Shown one piece after another: positions 35,450-44,322 of a DNA stretch of 64,000 nt. Every line of letters begins with the position of its first letter. Within the stretch, counting starts at the first letter, position 1. Both the position numbers and the translations under genes were made by a program. Under the pieces are notes generated by a model. It was not told where the DNA came from and did not search any database. It was given only the letters and a program-made list of their open reading frames with translations. This stretch comes from Chryseobacterium camelliae (lineage in GTDB: Bacteria; Bacteroidota; Bacteroidia; Flavobacteriales; Weeksellaceae), in the NCBI RefSeq assembly GCF_002770595.1, contig NZ_CP022986.1:1054001-1118000 (forward strand), read 5' to 3'.

Positions 35450-36295
35450 ATGAATAAAAACAAATATTTTTTTACTTCCGTTCTTGCCCTGTTGCTTCAT
35501 TCTTTATGTGCCGGACAGCAGCAGAATGCCGAATCGCATTATTCGCTGTTTAAACCTGTTCCGAAAGCACTGATGAGAGAAATGGAAACCGACCGTCCTG
35601 ATGTAACTGAATCTCCCTACACTGTGGATGCCGGACATTTCCAGTATGAAACCGATATCGTTAACCTGGTTCGTGAAAGAACTGAGCTGCAGAAGACCAG
35701 TACCCTGCTGATCAATCATGCCAACATAAAAATCGGAATTACCGGCTCCACTGCCATACAGATAGGTTTCCCAACCTACGGCATACAGAAGGAAACCGAT
35801 CTGGTTACCGGTGCTGTAACCACAGCCCGTGGCTTTGGAGACATCAGCCTCAGGGTAAAACAGAACCTGATAGGAAATGACAATGGGAAATTTGCCCTAG
35901 CCGTTCTGCCCTACATCAAACTCCCGACTTCCGGATATGACGACGAAAGCCGCCTGGAAGGAGGGCTGATTGTCCCAATGCTCTATAAACTGCCCGGGGA
36001 ATGGAAAATCGGGATGCAGGTAGAAGTTGACAGGCTGAAAGATACAGACCAGCCGGCCATGCATACGCAATTCCTGCAGACCCTTACTCTCAGCCATCCC
36101 CTGGTAAAAAGTGTGGAGGGAATTGCAGAAACCTATTATACCTATGATTTCAAAGCCCATCATCTATCCAATTACGTTAATGCTGCGGTCCAGATGGAAG
36201 TAGCCAAGGATTTTAAGGTTGATGCGGGAATCAATTACGGGCTCCAGCACGATGCGGAAAAACATTATTTTGTCGGTGCCTCTTACCGGCTGTAA
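35450..36295 (+). CDS. Outer-membrane beta-barrel, Phenol_MetA_deg (transporter) type
   Basis: This 281-residue protein has a signal peptide (MNKNKYFFTSVLALLLHSLCAG) followed by METDRPDVTESPYTVDAGHFQYETDIVNL, the characteristic opening of the Phenol_MetA_deg-type outer-membrane family. The rest has alternating strands ending in an aromatic-terminal pattern 'HYFVGASYRL', as expected for a beta-barrel. Members are thought to be small-solute channels, but the substrate is not predictable. It appears monocistronic. Confidence 0.85.
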   Translation: MNKNKYFFTSVLALLLHSLCAGQQQNAESHYSLFKPVPKALMREMETDRPDVTESPYTVDAGHFQYETDIVNLVRERTELQKTSTLLINHANIKIGITGSTAIQIGFPTYGIQKETDLVTGAVTTARGFGDISLRVKQNLIGNDNGKFALAVLPYIKLPTSGYDDESRLEGGLIVPMLYKLPGEWKIGMQVEVDRLKDTDQPAMHTQFLQTLTLSHPLVKSVEGIAETYYTYDFKAHHLSNYVNAAVQMEVAKDFKVDAGINYGLQHDAEKHYFVGASYRL

Positions 36296-36454
36296 TCAAT
36301 AGTCGAGACAGATTTTATTTTTCTGAATATGAATGCGTCACGGTTTGTCGCGTAAGGATTCCTTTTTTCATCTAGTTAAAATAAAATCTGTTCCTATCTT
36401 AGAAAACTGCTCAAATAATTTCATGCAGTTTGATTATTCCTCTATCCATACCAG

Positions 36455-37231
36455 TTATTTAATCCCTGAAACCTTATCGTCCAGGTCGCGTATGTCTCTC
36501 CTCAGCTCCATGAACATATCTTTGATATTGTAACTTTCATAATGATCAGGCTCAAAATCCTCAGGGAATATCCCCGAAGCATACTGCCATACCTCCACAA
36601 TTTCCCCTAACGGAATATCGTAAGGCTTATAAAACGGGTTGTCGGCAGCTACGGTAACAGATTTCCCTTTCTTAGCTTTAAACCGTTTATAGGAAATACC
36701 ATCGTTTAAAGTGACAAAAACATAACTTTTACCGGTCTTAAGGTCATTGATGTCTTCAACATATTTGCCGATGATATAAGATCCGTCTTTAAACGGAGGC
36801 ATGGAATCGCCCTGCGCCGGGAATGCCCTGTATTTACCGTTGACCAGAAAAGGCAGTGAAATCCGCTGTAAGCTTTCAATGTATTCAGGGTCACTGTACC
36901 CGGACAGATAACCCATCGATGCCTTCTGAGGTACAATTTCAATACTGTTGTTCCCGAGTTTATCCACAATAACGGGCAGCACGATCCTGTTATCCGGAAG
37001 TTTTAAAATATCCTCCAGAGGATATTTGCGGATATCAACCGTCAGCAGCAGATCGATGCTTACATTGAAATATTTTGAAATCCTGATCAGAAGCTCATAC
37101 GGAGCCTCGGAACGCCCGTCTTCGTATTTGGAATAGCGCACCCTGCTCAGTAAAATTTTATCCGCCAGTTCCTGCTGGGATATATTTTTCTGAGCCCTTA
37201 AAAACCTGATGTTTTCTGAAAAAATAGACAT
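36455..37231 (-). CDS. XRE-S24 (LexA/CI-like) transcriptional repressor
   Basis: The ATG at 37231 gives 258 residues: an N-terminal helix-turn-helix (about 4-60, 'ISQQELADKILLSRVRYSKYEDGRSEAP') and a C-terminal S24 self-cleavage domain with Ser143 in QGDSMPPF and Lys182 in SYKRFKAKKG. An upstream in-frame ATG at 37252 lies inside the promoter and is rejected. Such repressors lose DNA binding after autoproteolysis induced by RecA filaments. The gene is divergent from dinB with two palindromes between them, so it very likely represses both itself and the polymerase operon. Confidence 0.9.
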   Translation of the reverse strand: MSIFSENIRFLRAQKNISQQELADKILLSRVRYSKYEDGRSEAPYELLIRISKYFNVSIDLLLTVDIRKYPLEDILKLPDNRIVLPVIVDKLGNNSIEIVPQKASMGYLSGYSDPEYIESLQRISLPFLVNGKYRAFPAQGDSMPPFKDGSYIIGKYVEDINDLKTGKSYVFVTLNDGISYKRFKAKKGKSVTVAADNPFYKPYDIPLGEIVEVWQYASGIFPEDFEPDHYESYNIKDMFMELRRDIRDLDDKVSGIK

Positions 37232-37248
37232 TGATACAATTTGTATCA
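37232..37248. promoter_or_regulatory. Operator palindrome 1 (TGATACAATTTGTATCA)
   Basis: A 17-nt palindrome with arms TGATACAA and TTGTATCA around one base touches the repressor start codon and covers its predicted transcription start. Binding would block the repressor's own transcription. Confidence 0.75.
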
Positions 37249-37249
37249 G

Positions 37250-37257
37250 CAAATATA
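37250..37257 (-). promoter_or_regulatory. -7 element of the S24 repressor gene (TATATTTG)
   Basis: Read on the minus strand this is TATATTTG. It lies immediately beside operator 1, and its predicted transcript would start about 14 nt before the ATG at 37231. Confidence 0.6.
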
Positions 37258-37264
37258 CAAAAAA

Positions 37265-37281
37265 TGATACAAATAGTATCT
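37265..37281. promoter_or_regulatory. Operator palindrome 2 (TGATACAAATAGTATCT)
   Basis: This is an imperfect version of operator 1 with conserved TGATACAA and GTATC half sites. Its end touches the -7 element facing dinB, a position suited to repress the polymerase operon. Confidence 0.65.
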
Positions 37282-37288
37282 AGTTTTG
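37281..37288 (+). promoter_or_regulatory. -7 element of the dinB-dnaE operon (TAGTTTTG)
   Basis: TAGTTTTG fits TAnnTTTG and ends 4 nt before the dinB ATG, so the message may be leaderless or nearly so. Confidence 0.5.
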
Positions 37289-37292
37289 TACC

Positions 37293-38453
37293 ATGAACCG
37301 TGCAATTGTACATATGGACCTGGACGCCTTCTTCGTATCCTGCGAGAGGCGTAACAATGATGCCCTCAAGGGAATCCCGCTCATTATAGGAGGCGGAGAC
37401 CGGGGCGTTGTAGCATCCTGTTCCTATGAAGCACGGAAATTCGGTGTACATTCTGCCATGCCTATCCGGATGGCATTAAGGCTTTGTCCGGAAGCAAAAA
37501 TCATCAAAGGCGATCATGAACTCTATTCCAATCTGTCTCATACGGTAACCGAAGTCATCCGGGAAAAAGTTCCGTTGATGGAGAAAGCGAGCATCGATGA
37601 ATTTTACCTGGACCTGTCCGGGATGGATAAATTTTTCGGATGTTTCCGCTGGACCCAGGAGATGGCGTTATCCATTACCAAGGAAGTGGGTCTCCCAGTC
37701 AGCTTTGCATTGTCCGCCAATAAAACGGTTTCCAAAATCGGGACCGGTGAATCCAAGCCTGAAGGCAGGCTGAAAATCGCGGAAACGGAGATCCGGCCTT
37801 TTTTGAACCCGCTATCCGTCCGGAAAATCCCGATGGTGAGCGACCGCACATTCCAGCTGCTTTCCCGGGTAGGCATCCGTACGATCCATACTTTATCTGA
37901 AATGCCCGTCCTGGTCCTCCAGCAGATGATCGGGGCCAACGGAAAAGAACTGTGGAAGAAAGCCAACGGCATCGATGAAAATCCGGTCATCCCCTATTCC
38001 GAACGCAAATCCATCTCCACAGAAAAGACTTTCGCTACCGATACCATCGATATCCCGGACCTGCAAAGGATCCTGAACGGGATGTCGGAAAAGCTGGCTT
38101 ACCAGCTGAGGCAGGAGAAATGGCTAACCTCTACCATAGTGGTGAAAATCCGGTACGCCAACTTCGATACAGAGACCAAACAGAGCAGGGTCGCCTATAC
38201 CTCAGCGGACCATACCCTGTCAAGGGTTGCGCTGGAACTTTTCAACCGGCTGTATACGCGCAGGATGCGGATCCGGCTTATCGGCCTGCGATTTACCGAT
38301 CTTGTCCACGGAAGATACCAGATGAACCTTTTTGAGGATACCGAAGAGCAGATGAGCCTGTACCAGGCCATGGACCGTCTTAAAAACCGTTTCGGAGCGG
38401 ATGCTGTCGGCAGGGCTTCGGGCTTTGATTTTGAACATAAAAACCTATTATAA
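37293..38453 (+). CDS. dinB: Y-family DNA polymerase IV (DinB)
   Basis: This 386-residue protein has the full Pol IV order. The catalytic carboxylates are intact: Asp9 in HMDLDAFFVSCE and Asp102-Glu103 in ASIDEFYLDLS. It also has the YEARKFGVHSAMP finger region, the HhH-type thumb, and a little-finger domain ending LRFTDLVHGRYQMNLFE, which includes a possible clamp-binding QMNLF. It is error-prone and bypasses damaged bases. It is divergent from the S24 repressor and 10 nt upstream of a DnaE-type polymerase. Because its active site is intact it is not the inactive ImuB found in comparable cassettes. Confidence 0.93.
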   Translation: MNRAIVHMDLDAFFVSCERRNNDALKGIPLIIGGGDRGVVASCSYEARKFGVHSAMPIRMALRLCPEAKIIKGDHELYSNLSHTVTEVIREKVPLMEKASIDEFYLDLSGMDKFFGCFRWTQEMALSITKEVGLPVSFALSANKTVSKIGTGESKPEGRLKIAETEIRPFLNPLSVRKIPMVSDRTFQLLSRVGIRTIHTLSEMPVLVLQQMIGANGKELWKKANGIDENPVIPYSERKSISTEKTFATDTIDIPDLQRILNGMSEKLAYQLRQEKWLTSTIVVKIRYANFDTETKQSRVAYTSADHTLSRVALELFNRLYTRRMRIRLIGLRFTDLVHGRYQMNLFEDTEEQMSLYQAMDRLKNRFGADAVGRASGFDFEHKNLL

Positions 38454-38463
38454 TATTTTTCCT

Positions 38464-41400
38464 ATGTATATCAACTGTCACTCCTTCCACAGTCTGCGTT
38501 ACGGAACCCTGTCCGTAGAAGAGCTTGTACAGAAAGCCCAAAGCCTGGGCATCAAAGAGCTGGTGCTTACGGATATCAATACTGTTACTGCCATTTACGA
38601 GTTCAAAAAGCGATGTGATGATGCCGGAATCAGGCCCATCGCCGGAATGGAAATCAGAAAAGACAACAGGCTGCTGTATATCGCCATAGCCCGGGAATTT
38701 TCCGGGATCGGGGAAATGAACCGGATGGTCACCGCCCATAACTGCGACGGAGCAGCGCTTACGGAAACAGCCCCGGATTTTGAAAATGTATTCGTGGTGT
38801 ATCCATTGCAGAATATGCCGGCAATGCTTAAGGACAATGAATACATCGGGATCCGTGAAGAGGAGCTTAATTTCCTGATCCGTCCTGAACTGAAAAAGCA
38901 CCTTCACCGCATGGTCATCCTTCAGCCGGTAACCTTCAGCTCCCAGAAAGAATACAACCTGCACCTTATTTTAAGGGCTATTTATAAAAATACCCTGTTA
39001 TCCATGCTTTCAGAGCAGGATACCTGCCGGAAATCGGAATACATGAAATCCGAAAGGGAACTTACTGAAGAATTTCAGTATTACCCTGAAATTATTGAAA
39101 ACACCAAAAAGCTGTTGGCGGCATGCAGCTTTGAATTCGATTTTAAAAAAGTCAGCAACAGGCAGTCGTATACACGGTCCAGAGCATCAGATCTGAAGAT
39201 GCTGACCCGGCTGGCTTACCTGGGGCTTAAAAAACGTTACGGCAATGATCATGAAGAAGCTCGCAAAAGAGTGGAACGCGAACTGGAAGTCATCAATACG
39301 CTTAACTTCTGTTCCTATTTCCTGATTACCTGGGACATTGTCCGCTACAGCAACCGTATGGGGCTCATGCATGTGGGAAGAGGGAGCGGTGCCAATTCCA
39401 TCGTCAGCTACTGCCTGGGCATTACGGACATCTGCCCGCTGGAACTCGACCTTTATTTTGAACGCTTTCTGAACCTGAACCGGAATTCACCACCGGATTT
39501 TGACATCGACTGGAGCTGGCAGAACAGGGACACCATACTGGAATATATCTTCAAACGCTATGGAAAAGAGCACGTGGCCTTCTGCGGCACGAATGTGCAG
39601 TTCAAATACAAATCGATCTTCCGGGAAGTAGGAAAAGTATTCGGACTTCCTAAAGAAGAGCTTGATGGTTTGGCTAACCAATCAGTGGAAACCCATGACC
39701 GCAACTCGGTAGTGAAGCATGTCCACCGCTACGGTGCCATGATGGAGAAATTCCCGAACCAGCGCAGCATGCATGCCTGCGGAATCCTGATTTCCGAAGA
39801 TCCCATCACCAATTTCACTGCCCTGGAAATGCCGCCCAAAGGATTCCCGATTGCCCAGTTCGATATGGATACGGCGGAAGATATCGGACTTGAAAAATTC
39901 GACATCCTTTCTCAACGCGGACTGGGCACCATTAATGACACGGTAGCCCTGATCGAAAAGACGAGAGGCATTACCGTAGATATCCGGAATACCGCCCTGT
40001 CCAAAAACGAAGCAAAATCCAATGAATGCCTGGCTGTAGGAAAGACCATCGGATGTTTTTATATTGAATCCCCGGCCATGCGCGGGCTCCTGAGAAGGCT
40101 GAAGTGTTCGGATTACCGGACTTTAGTCGCTGCTTCTTCCATCATCAGGCCCGGCGTAGCCCAGAGTGGGATGATGCGGGAATATATTTTCAGGCATAAC
40201 CACCCGGACCGGTTTGAGTACTTCCACCCTATTTTTGAGGAAAACCTGAAGGAAACTTACGGCATTATGGTATACCAGGAAGACGTCATTAAGATTGCCC
40301 AGTATTTCGGAGGTGTGTCACTGGAAGATGCAGATATCCTCCGCAGGGCCATGAGCGGAAAAGAAAGGTCGATTAATAAACTACAGGAAGTAAAAGCCAA
40401 CTTCTTTTTGCAATGTAAAGGACAAGGTCATTCTGAAGCCCTTACCCGGGAAGCTTTCCGGCAGATCGAATCTTTTGCCGGGTATTCCTTCTGCAAGGCC
40501 CACTCAGCTTCCTATGCCATGGAAAGCTACCAGAGCCTGTACCTGAAAGTATATTATCCGCTGGAATTCATGGTCTCGGTCATTAATAACCAGGGCGGTT
40601 TTTACCGCACGGAAGTCTATATCCATGAAGCCAGGATGTCAGGAGCCGGCATTCAGGTTCCTTGTGTGAACACCAGCGAATACCTGGCTACCCTTAGAGG
40701 AAATGAGATCTACCTGGGTTTTATGCTCATGGAAAGGCTTGAAACAAAAGTAGCCCACAGAATTGTGGAAGAACGTGAACGTAACGGGACTTACAGCTCG
40801 CTGGAAGATTTTATCCGGCGTATCCCGGCCGGTATTGAGACTATTCAGACGCTGATTTTCATCGGGGCATTCCGGTTTACCGGGAAACCGAAGAATGAAC
40901 TGCTCGTGGAAGCGCGGATGCTGCTGGTTAACTTCAAACCTGAAAACAGGGGCATGATGCTGATTGAAGAACCGGTACAGTCTTTTCAACTGCCTGAACT
41001 GAAAAGGGAGCCTTTAGAAGATGCTTTCGATGAGATAGAGATCATCGGATTCCCGGTTTCCTGCAGTCCGTTTGATTTATTGCAGACCTCGTACCGCGGT
41101 TCGGTTTATGTGAAAGACCTGCCCCGTTTCCATAAACGCCAGGTAAAGATGCTGGCCTACCTGATCTCCAGGAAACACGTTCCCACAAAAAAAGGAGCCA
41201 TGTTTTTCGGGACCTGGATCGATGTGAACGGGGAATATTTTGACACGACCCACTTTCCGGACAGCCTTAAAGATTATGATTTTCAGGGTGGGGGCTGTTA
41301 TATGCTGCTCGGTACCGTAGAAGTGGATTACCACTTTCCTACCGTTACCATCCATAAAATGGCAAAACTGCCGATGATACCGGATCCGAGGTATGCTTAT

Positions 41401-41520
41401 GCCCAGGAAAAAGAGTATGATATCTACCAGAAAATCCGGGAAGATGTCAGCATGACTTCAAGAAAACCTTATCCACAGGCACAGGAGATCAATTTGCCGC
41501 GGTACAGGATCAACAGGTAG
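38464..41520 (+). CDS. dnaE: DNA polymerase III alpha subunit-like, second DnaE (damage-associated)
   Basis: The ATG at 38464 gives 1018 residues, shorter than replicative DnaE. Order of domains: PHP (about 1-200), palm with the catalytic PPDFDID (Asp345, Asp347, Asp349), fingers 'HVAFCGTNVQFKYKSIFREVGKVFG', HhH region and OB-fold C-terminus. In the PHP domain the first HxH residue is Asn4 (INCHS), so metal-dependent proofreading there is doubtful. Together with DinB and an S24 repressor this resembles the LexA-regulated DnaE2-type mutagenesis cassettes. It starts 10 nt after dinB. Confidence 0.9.
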   Translation: MYINCHSFHSLRYGTLSVEELVQKAQSLGIKELVLTDINTVTAIYEFKKRCDDAGIRPIAGMEIRKDNRLLYIAIAREFSGIGEMNRMVTAHNCDGAALTETAPDFENVFVVYPLQNMPAMLKDNEYIGIREEELNFLIRPELKKHLHRMVILQPVTFSSQKEYNLHLILRAIYKNTLLSMLSEQDTCRKSEYMKSERELTEEFQYYPEIIENTKKLLAACSFEFDFKKVSNRQSYTRSRASDLKMLTRLAYLGLKKRYGNDHEEARKRVERELEVINTLNFCSYFLITWDIVRYSNRMGLMHVGRGSGANSIVSYCLGITDICPLELDLYFERFLNLNRNSPPDFDIDWSWQNRDTILEYIFKRYGKEHVAFCGTNVQFKYKSIFREVGKVFGLPKEELDGLANQSVETHDRNSVVKHVHRYGAMMEKFPNQRSMHACGILISEDPITNFTALEMPPKGFPIAQFDMDTAEDIGLEKFDILSQRGLGTINDTVALIEKTRGITVDIRNTALSKNEAKSNECLAVGKTIGCFYIESPAMRGLLRRLKCSDYRTLVAASSIIRPGVAQSGMMREYIFRHNHPDRFEYFHPIFEENLKETYGIMVYQEDVIKIAQYFGGVSLEDADILRRAMSGKERSINKLQEVKANFFLQCKGQGHSEALTREAFRQIESFAGYSFCKAHSASYAMESYQSLYLKVYYPLEFMVSVINNQGGFYRTEVYIHEARMSGAGIQVPCVNTSEYLATLRGNEIYLGFMLMERLETKVAHRIVEERERNGTYSSLEDFIRRIPAGIETIQTLIFIGAFRFTGKPKNELLVEARMLLVNFKPENRGMMLIEEPVQSFQLPELKREPLEDAFDEIEIIGFPVSCSPFDLLQTSYRGSVYVKDLPRFHKRQVKMLAYLISRKHVPTKKGAMFFGTWIDVNGEYFDTTHFPDSLKDYDFQGGGCYMLLGTVEVDYHFPTVTIHKMAKLPMIPDPRYAYAQEKEYDIYQKIREDVSMTSRKPYPQAQEINLPRYRINR

Positions 41521-41857
41521 TTCAAATCCCGGATTTCATTCCGGTTGTATAACAAAAAACCCCGGCTGAAGCCGGGGGCGAATTTTTCAATAACTAATAA
41601 CTCTAAATTAGATTTGAGCTGCAAAGGTAATAAGAATTTCTGTATCCGACAGCAGAGTCTGGATTTTTCCACGTATTATTACATCCGGTATACAGCGTTC
41701 AGATCCGGAATTCTATTGTAGCAATAGGGAAAGAGACTCATACTTAACAAATTAAAAGGAGACCTTTCAAAGCATAAAATAATATGTTTAGCATAATTTA
41801 TTAGTCATATTATCCTTTATTCCCTATCAGTTCAATTTTCCTTTTATCCTGTATCAC
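41521..41857. other. Gap with terminator, otherwise nothing recognised
   Basis: The 337-nt gap lies between convergent units. Only the hairpin at 41560-41590 is notable; the rest is AT-rich without a gene. Confidence 0.4.
41560..41590 (+). terminator. Intrinsic terminator of the dinB-dnaE operon
   Basis: CCCCGGCT and AGCCGGGG pair around a 2-nt centre, with TTTTT shortly after. It lies 40 nt after the dnaE stop. Confidence 0.85.
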
Positions 41858-42766
41858 TTATTTTGTCAGGTATGAGCATATGATTTCAGCGACAGCATCC
41901 GGATTTTCTTCGAACATGTAATGCCCTGTATCCGGAAGGTATACAAGTTCGTACTGTTCAGCTGCCATCGGAAGTGCATACTGGTAGAAACCGTAAGAAA
42001 CATTGCTGGCAATCCCCAGCACAGGCATGGTCAGCTTGCTGTAATCTTTACTGTCTTCAATATCCTGATTAAAAGCCTGATACCAGGCATTGGAAGCGCG
42101 GATGCGTTCCGGCTGATTATAAACAGCGGCATAGGCTTCTTTTTCAAATTCAGATATTTTGCTTTCATCAATCATGACATACCGGAAAAGCCAGTCCAAA
42201 AGATCATAATAACGACCTTCCAGAAGCTTTTCAGGCAATCCCCGCACCTGATTGAAGCCCATCCACCATGTGTATGGATGAACAGGATCTATCTTATCCC
42301 TGAATGTACCGGCGGCAGGGATCAGCGGCATCTGGAGCATGCCTTCATTGGGATGGAGACCATCGGCAACAATCAATCCGGAGACCACCTGAGGATAATT
42401 ATAAGCCAGGCTCATCGCCACCATCCCGCCGATATCATGGCCAAGCACAAAAGCTTCCTGAAGGCCCAGCTGAATGATGAGACCGTAAATATCCGATGCC
42501 ATCGTCTTTTTGTCGTAACCCGATTCAGGTGCCTCTGAGCTTCCCATTCCACGGATATCCACTACAAAAACCCGGAAATGTTTAGCCAGCTGCGGGGCGA
42601 TCCTGTGAAATGAATACCAGGTCTGCGGCCATCCCGGAAGGCAGATCAGAGGAGATCCGCTGCCTCCTTCCACATAATGGAGCTGTATTCCGTTTACATT
42701 AATGGTATGATTGATAAATCCTTCCCAGTTTTTAATCAGTTCTTCGTCTGTATATTCGGTGTGCAT
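41858..42766 (-). CDS. Alpha/beta hydrolase, epoxide hydrolase-like
   Basis: This 302-residue protein has the epoxide hydrolase/dehalogenase-type core: oxyanion segment LPGWPQTWYSFHR, 'VVDIRGMGSSEAPESGYDK', and nucleophile elbow GHDIGG with Asp111 instead of Ser, which points to epoxide or haloalkane hydrolysis. A C-terminal 'LPDTGHYMFEENPD' supplies the His. There is no signal peptide. It follows the NmrA-like gene by 26 nt and is the last of a Crp-regulated unit. Confidence 0.88.
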   Translation of the reverse strand: MHTEYTDEELIKNWEGFINHTINVNGIQLHYVEGGSGSPLICLPGWPQTWYSFHRIAPQLAKHFRVFVVDIRGMGSSEAPESGYDKKTMASDIYGLIIQLGLQEAFVLGHDIGGMVAMSLAYNYPQVVSGLIVADGLHPNEGMLQMPLIPAAGTFRDKIDPVHPYTWWMGFNQVRGLPEKLLEGRYYDLLDWLFRYVMIDESKISEFEKEAYAAVYNQPERIRASNAWYQAFNQDIEDSKDYSKLTMPVLGIASNVSYGFYQYALPMAAEQYELVYLPDTGHYMFEENPDAVAEIICSYLTK

Positions 42767-42792
42767 AGCTGTAAAGTTAAAGTTTAGAGATA

Positions 42793-43692
42793 TTATTTTC
42801 CTGCTAAGGCTTCTTTAGCGGTAGTCCAGGTGAGATCAGGATAACGTCCGTTGTCCAGCGTATTGTGATGGGCCGCAAACATACTGTACAAATACTGCAT
42901 CTGCTGCCACGCAGGATACAGCTCGCGTTCGCCTTCAGGGTGTTGTTTCCTGATTTTTGTAATCATATCCATAAACTGATCCATGGAGCCTTGGTTCTGA
43001 AGTTCAAACGGCACTCCGAATACGCGTCCGGTCAGAGGCACCAGATCTTCCGGACTCACCCGGAATCCGGCAATGCGGAGGTAGCGCGGAGCTGTATCGT
43101 CCAATGCCGCAGCAGCTGTAAAAGCAGCTGTATCATCCAGGGTCGTGAAATCAATTTCCCATCCGGATTTACCCTCATAATAAGCAATGGTGCGGTTTTT
43201 TGTATTCATAAGGGGAATATCATATTGCAGGACATATGCAAAAGCACCGTTAAAAACTGAAGTAGCCTGAATAGGACGGCTATCGAGAATATCGGCAAAA
43301 ATTTTACGCAAATCGAAATTTCGGTTGCATCCTTCAGGCAGCTGCGCATAATCTGTACAGAAATCCGAAGGAATAAAACGCGGTACGCCTGTACTAACAG
43401 CGGCATCCAGGAGTTTAGCCTGTGTTTCTACGATAACGTCACGGAGTCCTGCCAGGGAAGATACGACACAGGATACGCCGGAACAGGCAGACTCCAGCAT
43501 GGAAGCATCATTAAAATCAGCCTGAATAACATTGACACCCAGAGCCTCCAGCGCATTCACTTTTTCAGCATTACTTTCTGCGCGTACTACTGCTTTCACT
43601 TCTGCTCCCCGACGGATCAGTTCACGGCAGATTTTTTCTCCAAGGCTCCCGGTGGCACCGGCAACCAGAATTGTTTTTTCCATAGTGGTCAT
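42793..43692 (-). CDS. NmrA-like NAD(P)-binding protein (isoflavone reductase-like)
   Basis: The N-terminus reads MTTMEKTILVAGATGSLGEKICREL, with the Rossmann loop GATGSLG at about residues 12-18. An in-frame ATG at 43743 lies upstream of the promoter and operator described below, so 43692 (or 43683) is the better start. Later motifs 'FIPSDFCTDY' and 'TLDDTAAFTAAAALDD' fit the NmrA/isoflavone-reductase group of atypical short-chain dehydrogenases, which act as redox sensors or reductases. The downstream epoxide-hydrolase-like gene is probably cotranscribed. Confidence 0.85.
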   Translation of the reverse strand: MTTMEKTILVAGATGSLGEKICRELIRRGAEVKAVVRAESNAEKVNALEALGVNVIQADFNDASMLESACSGVSCVVSSLAGLRDVIVETQAKLLDAAVSTGVPRFIPSDFCTDYAQLPEGCNRNFDLRKIFADILDSRPIQATSVFNGAFAYVLQYDIPLMNTKNRTIAYYEGKSGWEIDFTTLDDTAAFTAAAALDDTAPRYLRIAGFRVSPEDLVPLTGRVFGVPFELQNQGSMDQFMDMITKIRKQHPEGERELYPAWQQMQYLYSMFAAHHNTLDNGRYPDLTWTTAKEALAGK

Positions 43693-43706
43693 ATTTGTTG
43701 ATATGT

Positions 43707-43714
43707 CAAAACTA
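43707..43714 (-). promoter_or_regulatory. -7 element of the NmrA-like gene (TAGTTTTG)
   Basis: On the minus strand TAGTTTTG matches TAnnTTTG and ends 14 nt before the ATG at 43692. The palindrome at 43734-43753 is centred 29.5 nt upstream of its first base. Confidence 0.55.
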
Positions 43715-43733
43715 TGAATTATCGGAGCCCATG

Positions 43734-43753
43734 AAACTACCATTTGGTAGTTT
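43734..43753. promoter_or_regulatory. Operator-like inverted repeat AAACTACC-ATTT-GGTAGTTT
   Basis: An 8-bp perfect inverted repeat with a 4-nt spacer lies between the Crp/Fnr gene and the NmrA-like gene. Relative to the predicted start it would be centred near -41.5, the position used by Crp/Fnr activators. The adjacent regulator is the natural candidate to bind it. Confidence 0.6.
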
Positions 43754-43761
43754 AGAAAATC

Positions 43762-44322
43762 TTAACGTATGTTTTTGCGGATGCGGCTCAGGGCATTAGG
43801 TGTGATGCCGAGATAGGACGCCAGCTGTTTTACAGATACATGCTGCATGAAACCGGGCTTTTGTAAAAACTCAAGGTAACGTTCTTCCACGGTAAGGGTC
43901 TGGAAACGGATGATTTCGTCAATCATGCGGATGGCCATTGATTCCCAGATCTTCCTGCCGAATTCCTGCCAGGCGGGAAGTTCACGGTACAATAATTCCA
44001 TATCAGCCTTTTCGATATAATACAGTTCGGCTTCTTCAACAGCTTCTACATTGAAACGGGTCGGTTCCTGGTGTTTAAAGCTGGTAATTTCTGTAAAAAA
44101 TTCATCCGGCAACACCACCCAGGCTGTCAGTTCCCGGTCTTCGCCATATACAAAACGCAGGGCTCCGCTCCTGATATAATAATACCGGCTGGCCACCTGC
44201 CCCTTCTTTAACAACAGCTGTCCCTTCCGGACTGTTTTCACATGGAATCTGGAAAGGATCATCCGCAGGTCATCATTAGAGAAATGACCATACCGGGCTA
44301 TAAAATCTACAAATTCCTGCAT
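43762..44322 (-). CDS. Crp/Fnr family transcriptional regulator
   Basis: This 186-residue protein has a cyclic-nucleotide-binding-like beta-roll (about 25-115, 'VRKGQLLLKKGQVASRYYYIRSGALRFVYGEDRELTAWVVLPDEFFTEI') and a C-terminal winged helix ending 'MQHVSVKQLASYLGITPNALSRIRKNIR'. No Cys cluster for an iron-sulfur centre is seen, so it is not Fnr proper. It lies just upstream of the NmrA-like and epoxide-hydrolase-like genes on the same strand and probably controls them through the inverted repeat between them. Confidence 0.9.
   Translation of the reverse strand: MQEFVDFIARYGHFSNDDLRMILSRFHVKTVRKGQLLLKKGQVASRYYYIRSGALRFVYGEDRELTAWVVLPDEFFTEITSFKHQEPTRFNVEAVEEAELYYIEKADMELLYRELPAWQEFGRKIWESMAIRMIDEIIRFQTLTVEERYLEFLQKPGFMQHVSVKQLASYLGITPNALSRIRKNIR

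Noticed and set aside
41921..42538. A 205-codon open frame on the plus strand
   Set aside because: It is antisense to the epoxide-hydrolase-like gene, whose catalytic residues are clear.
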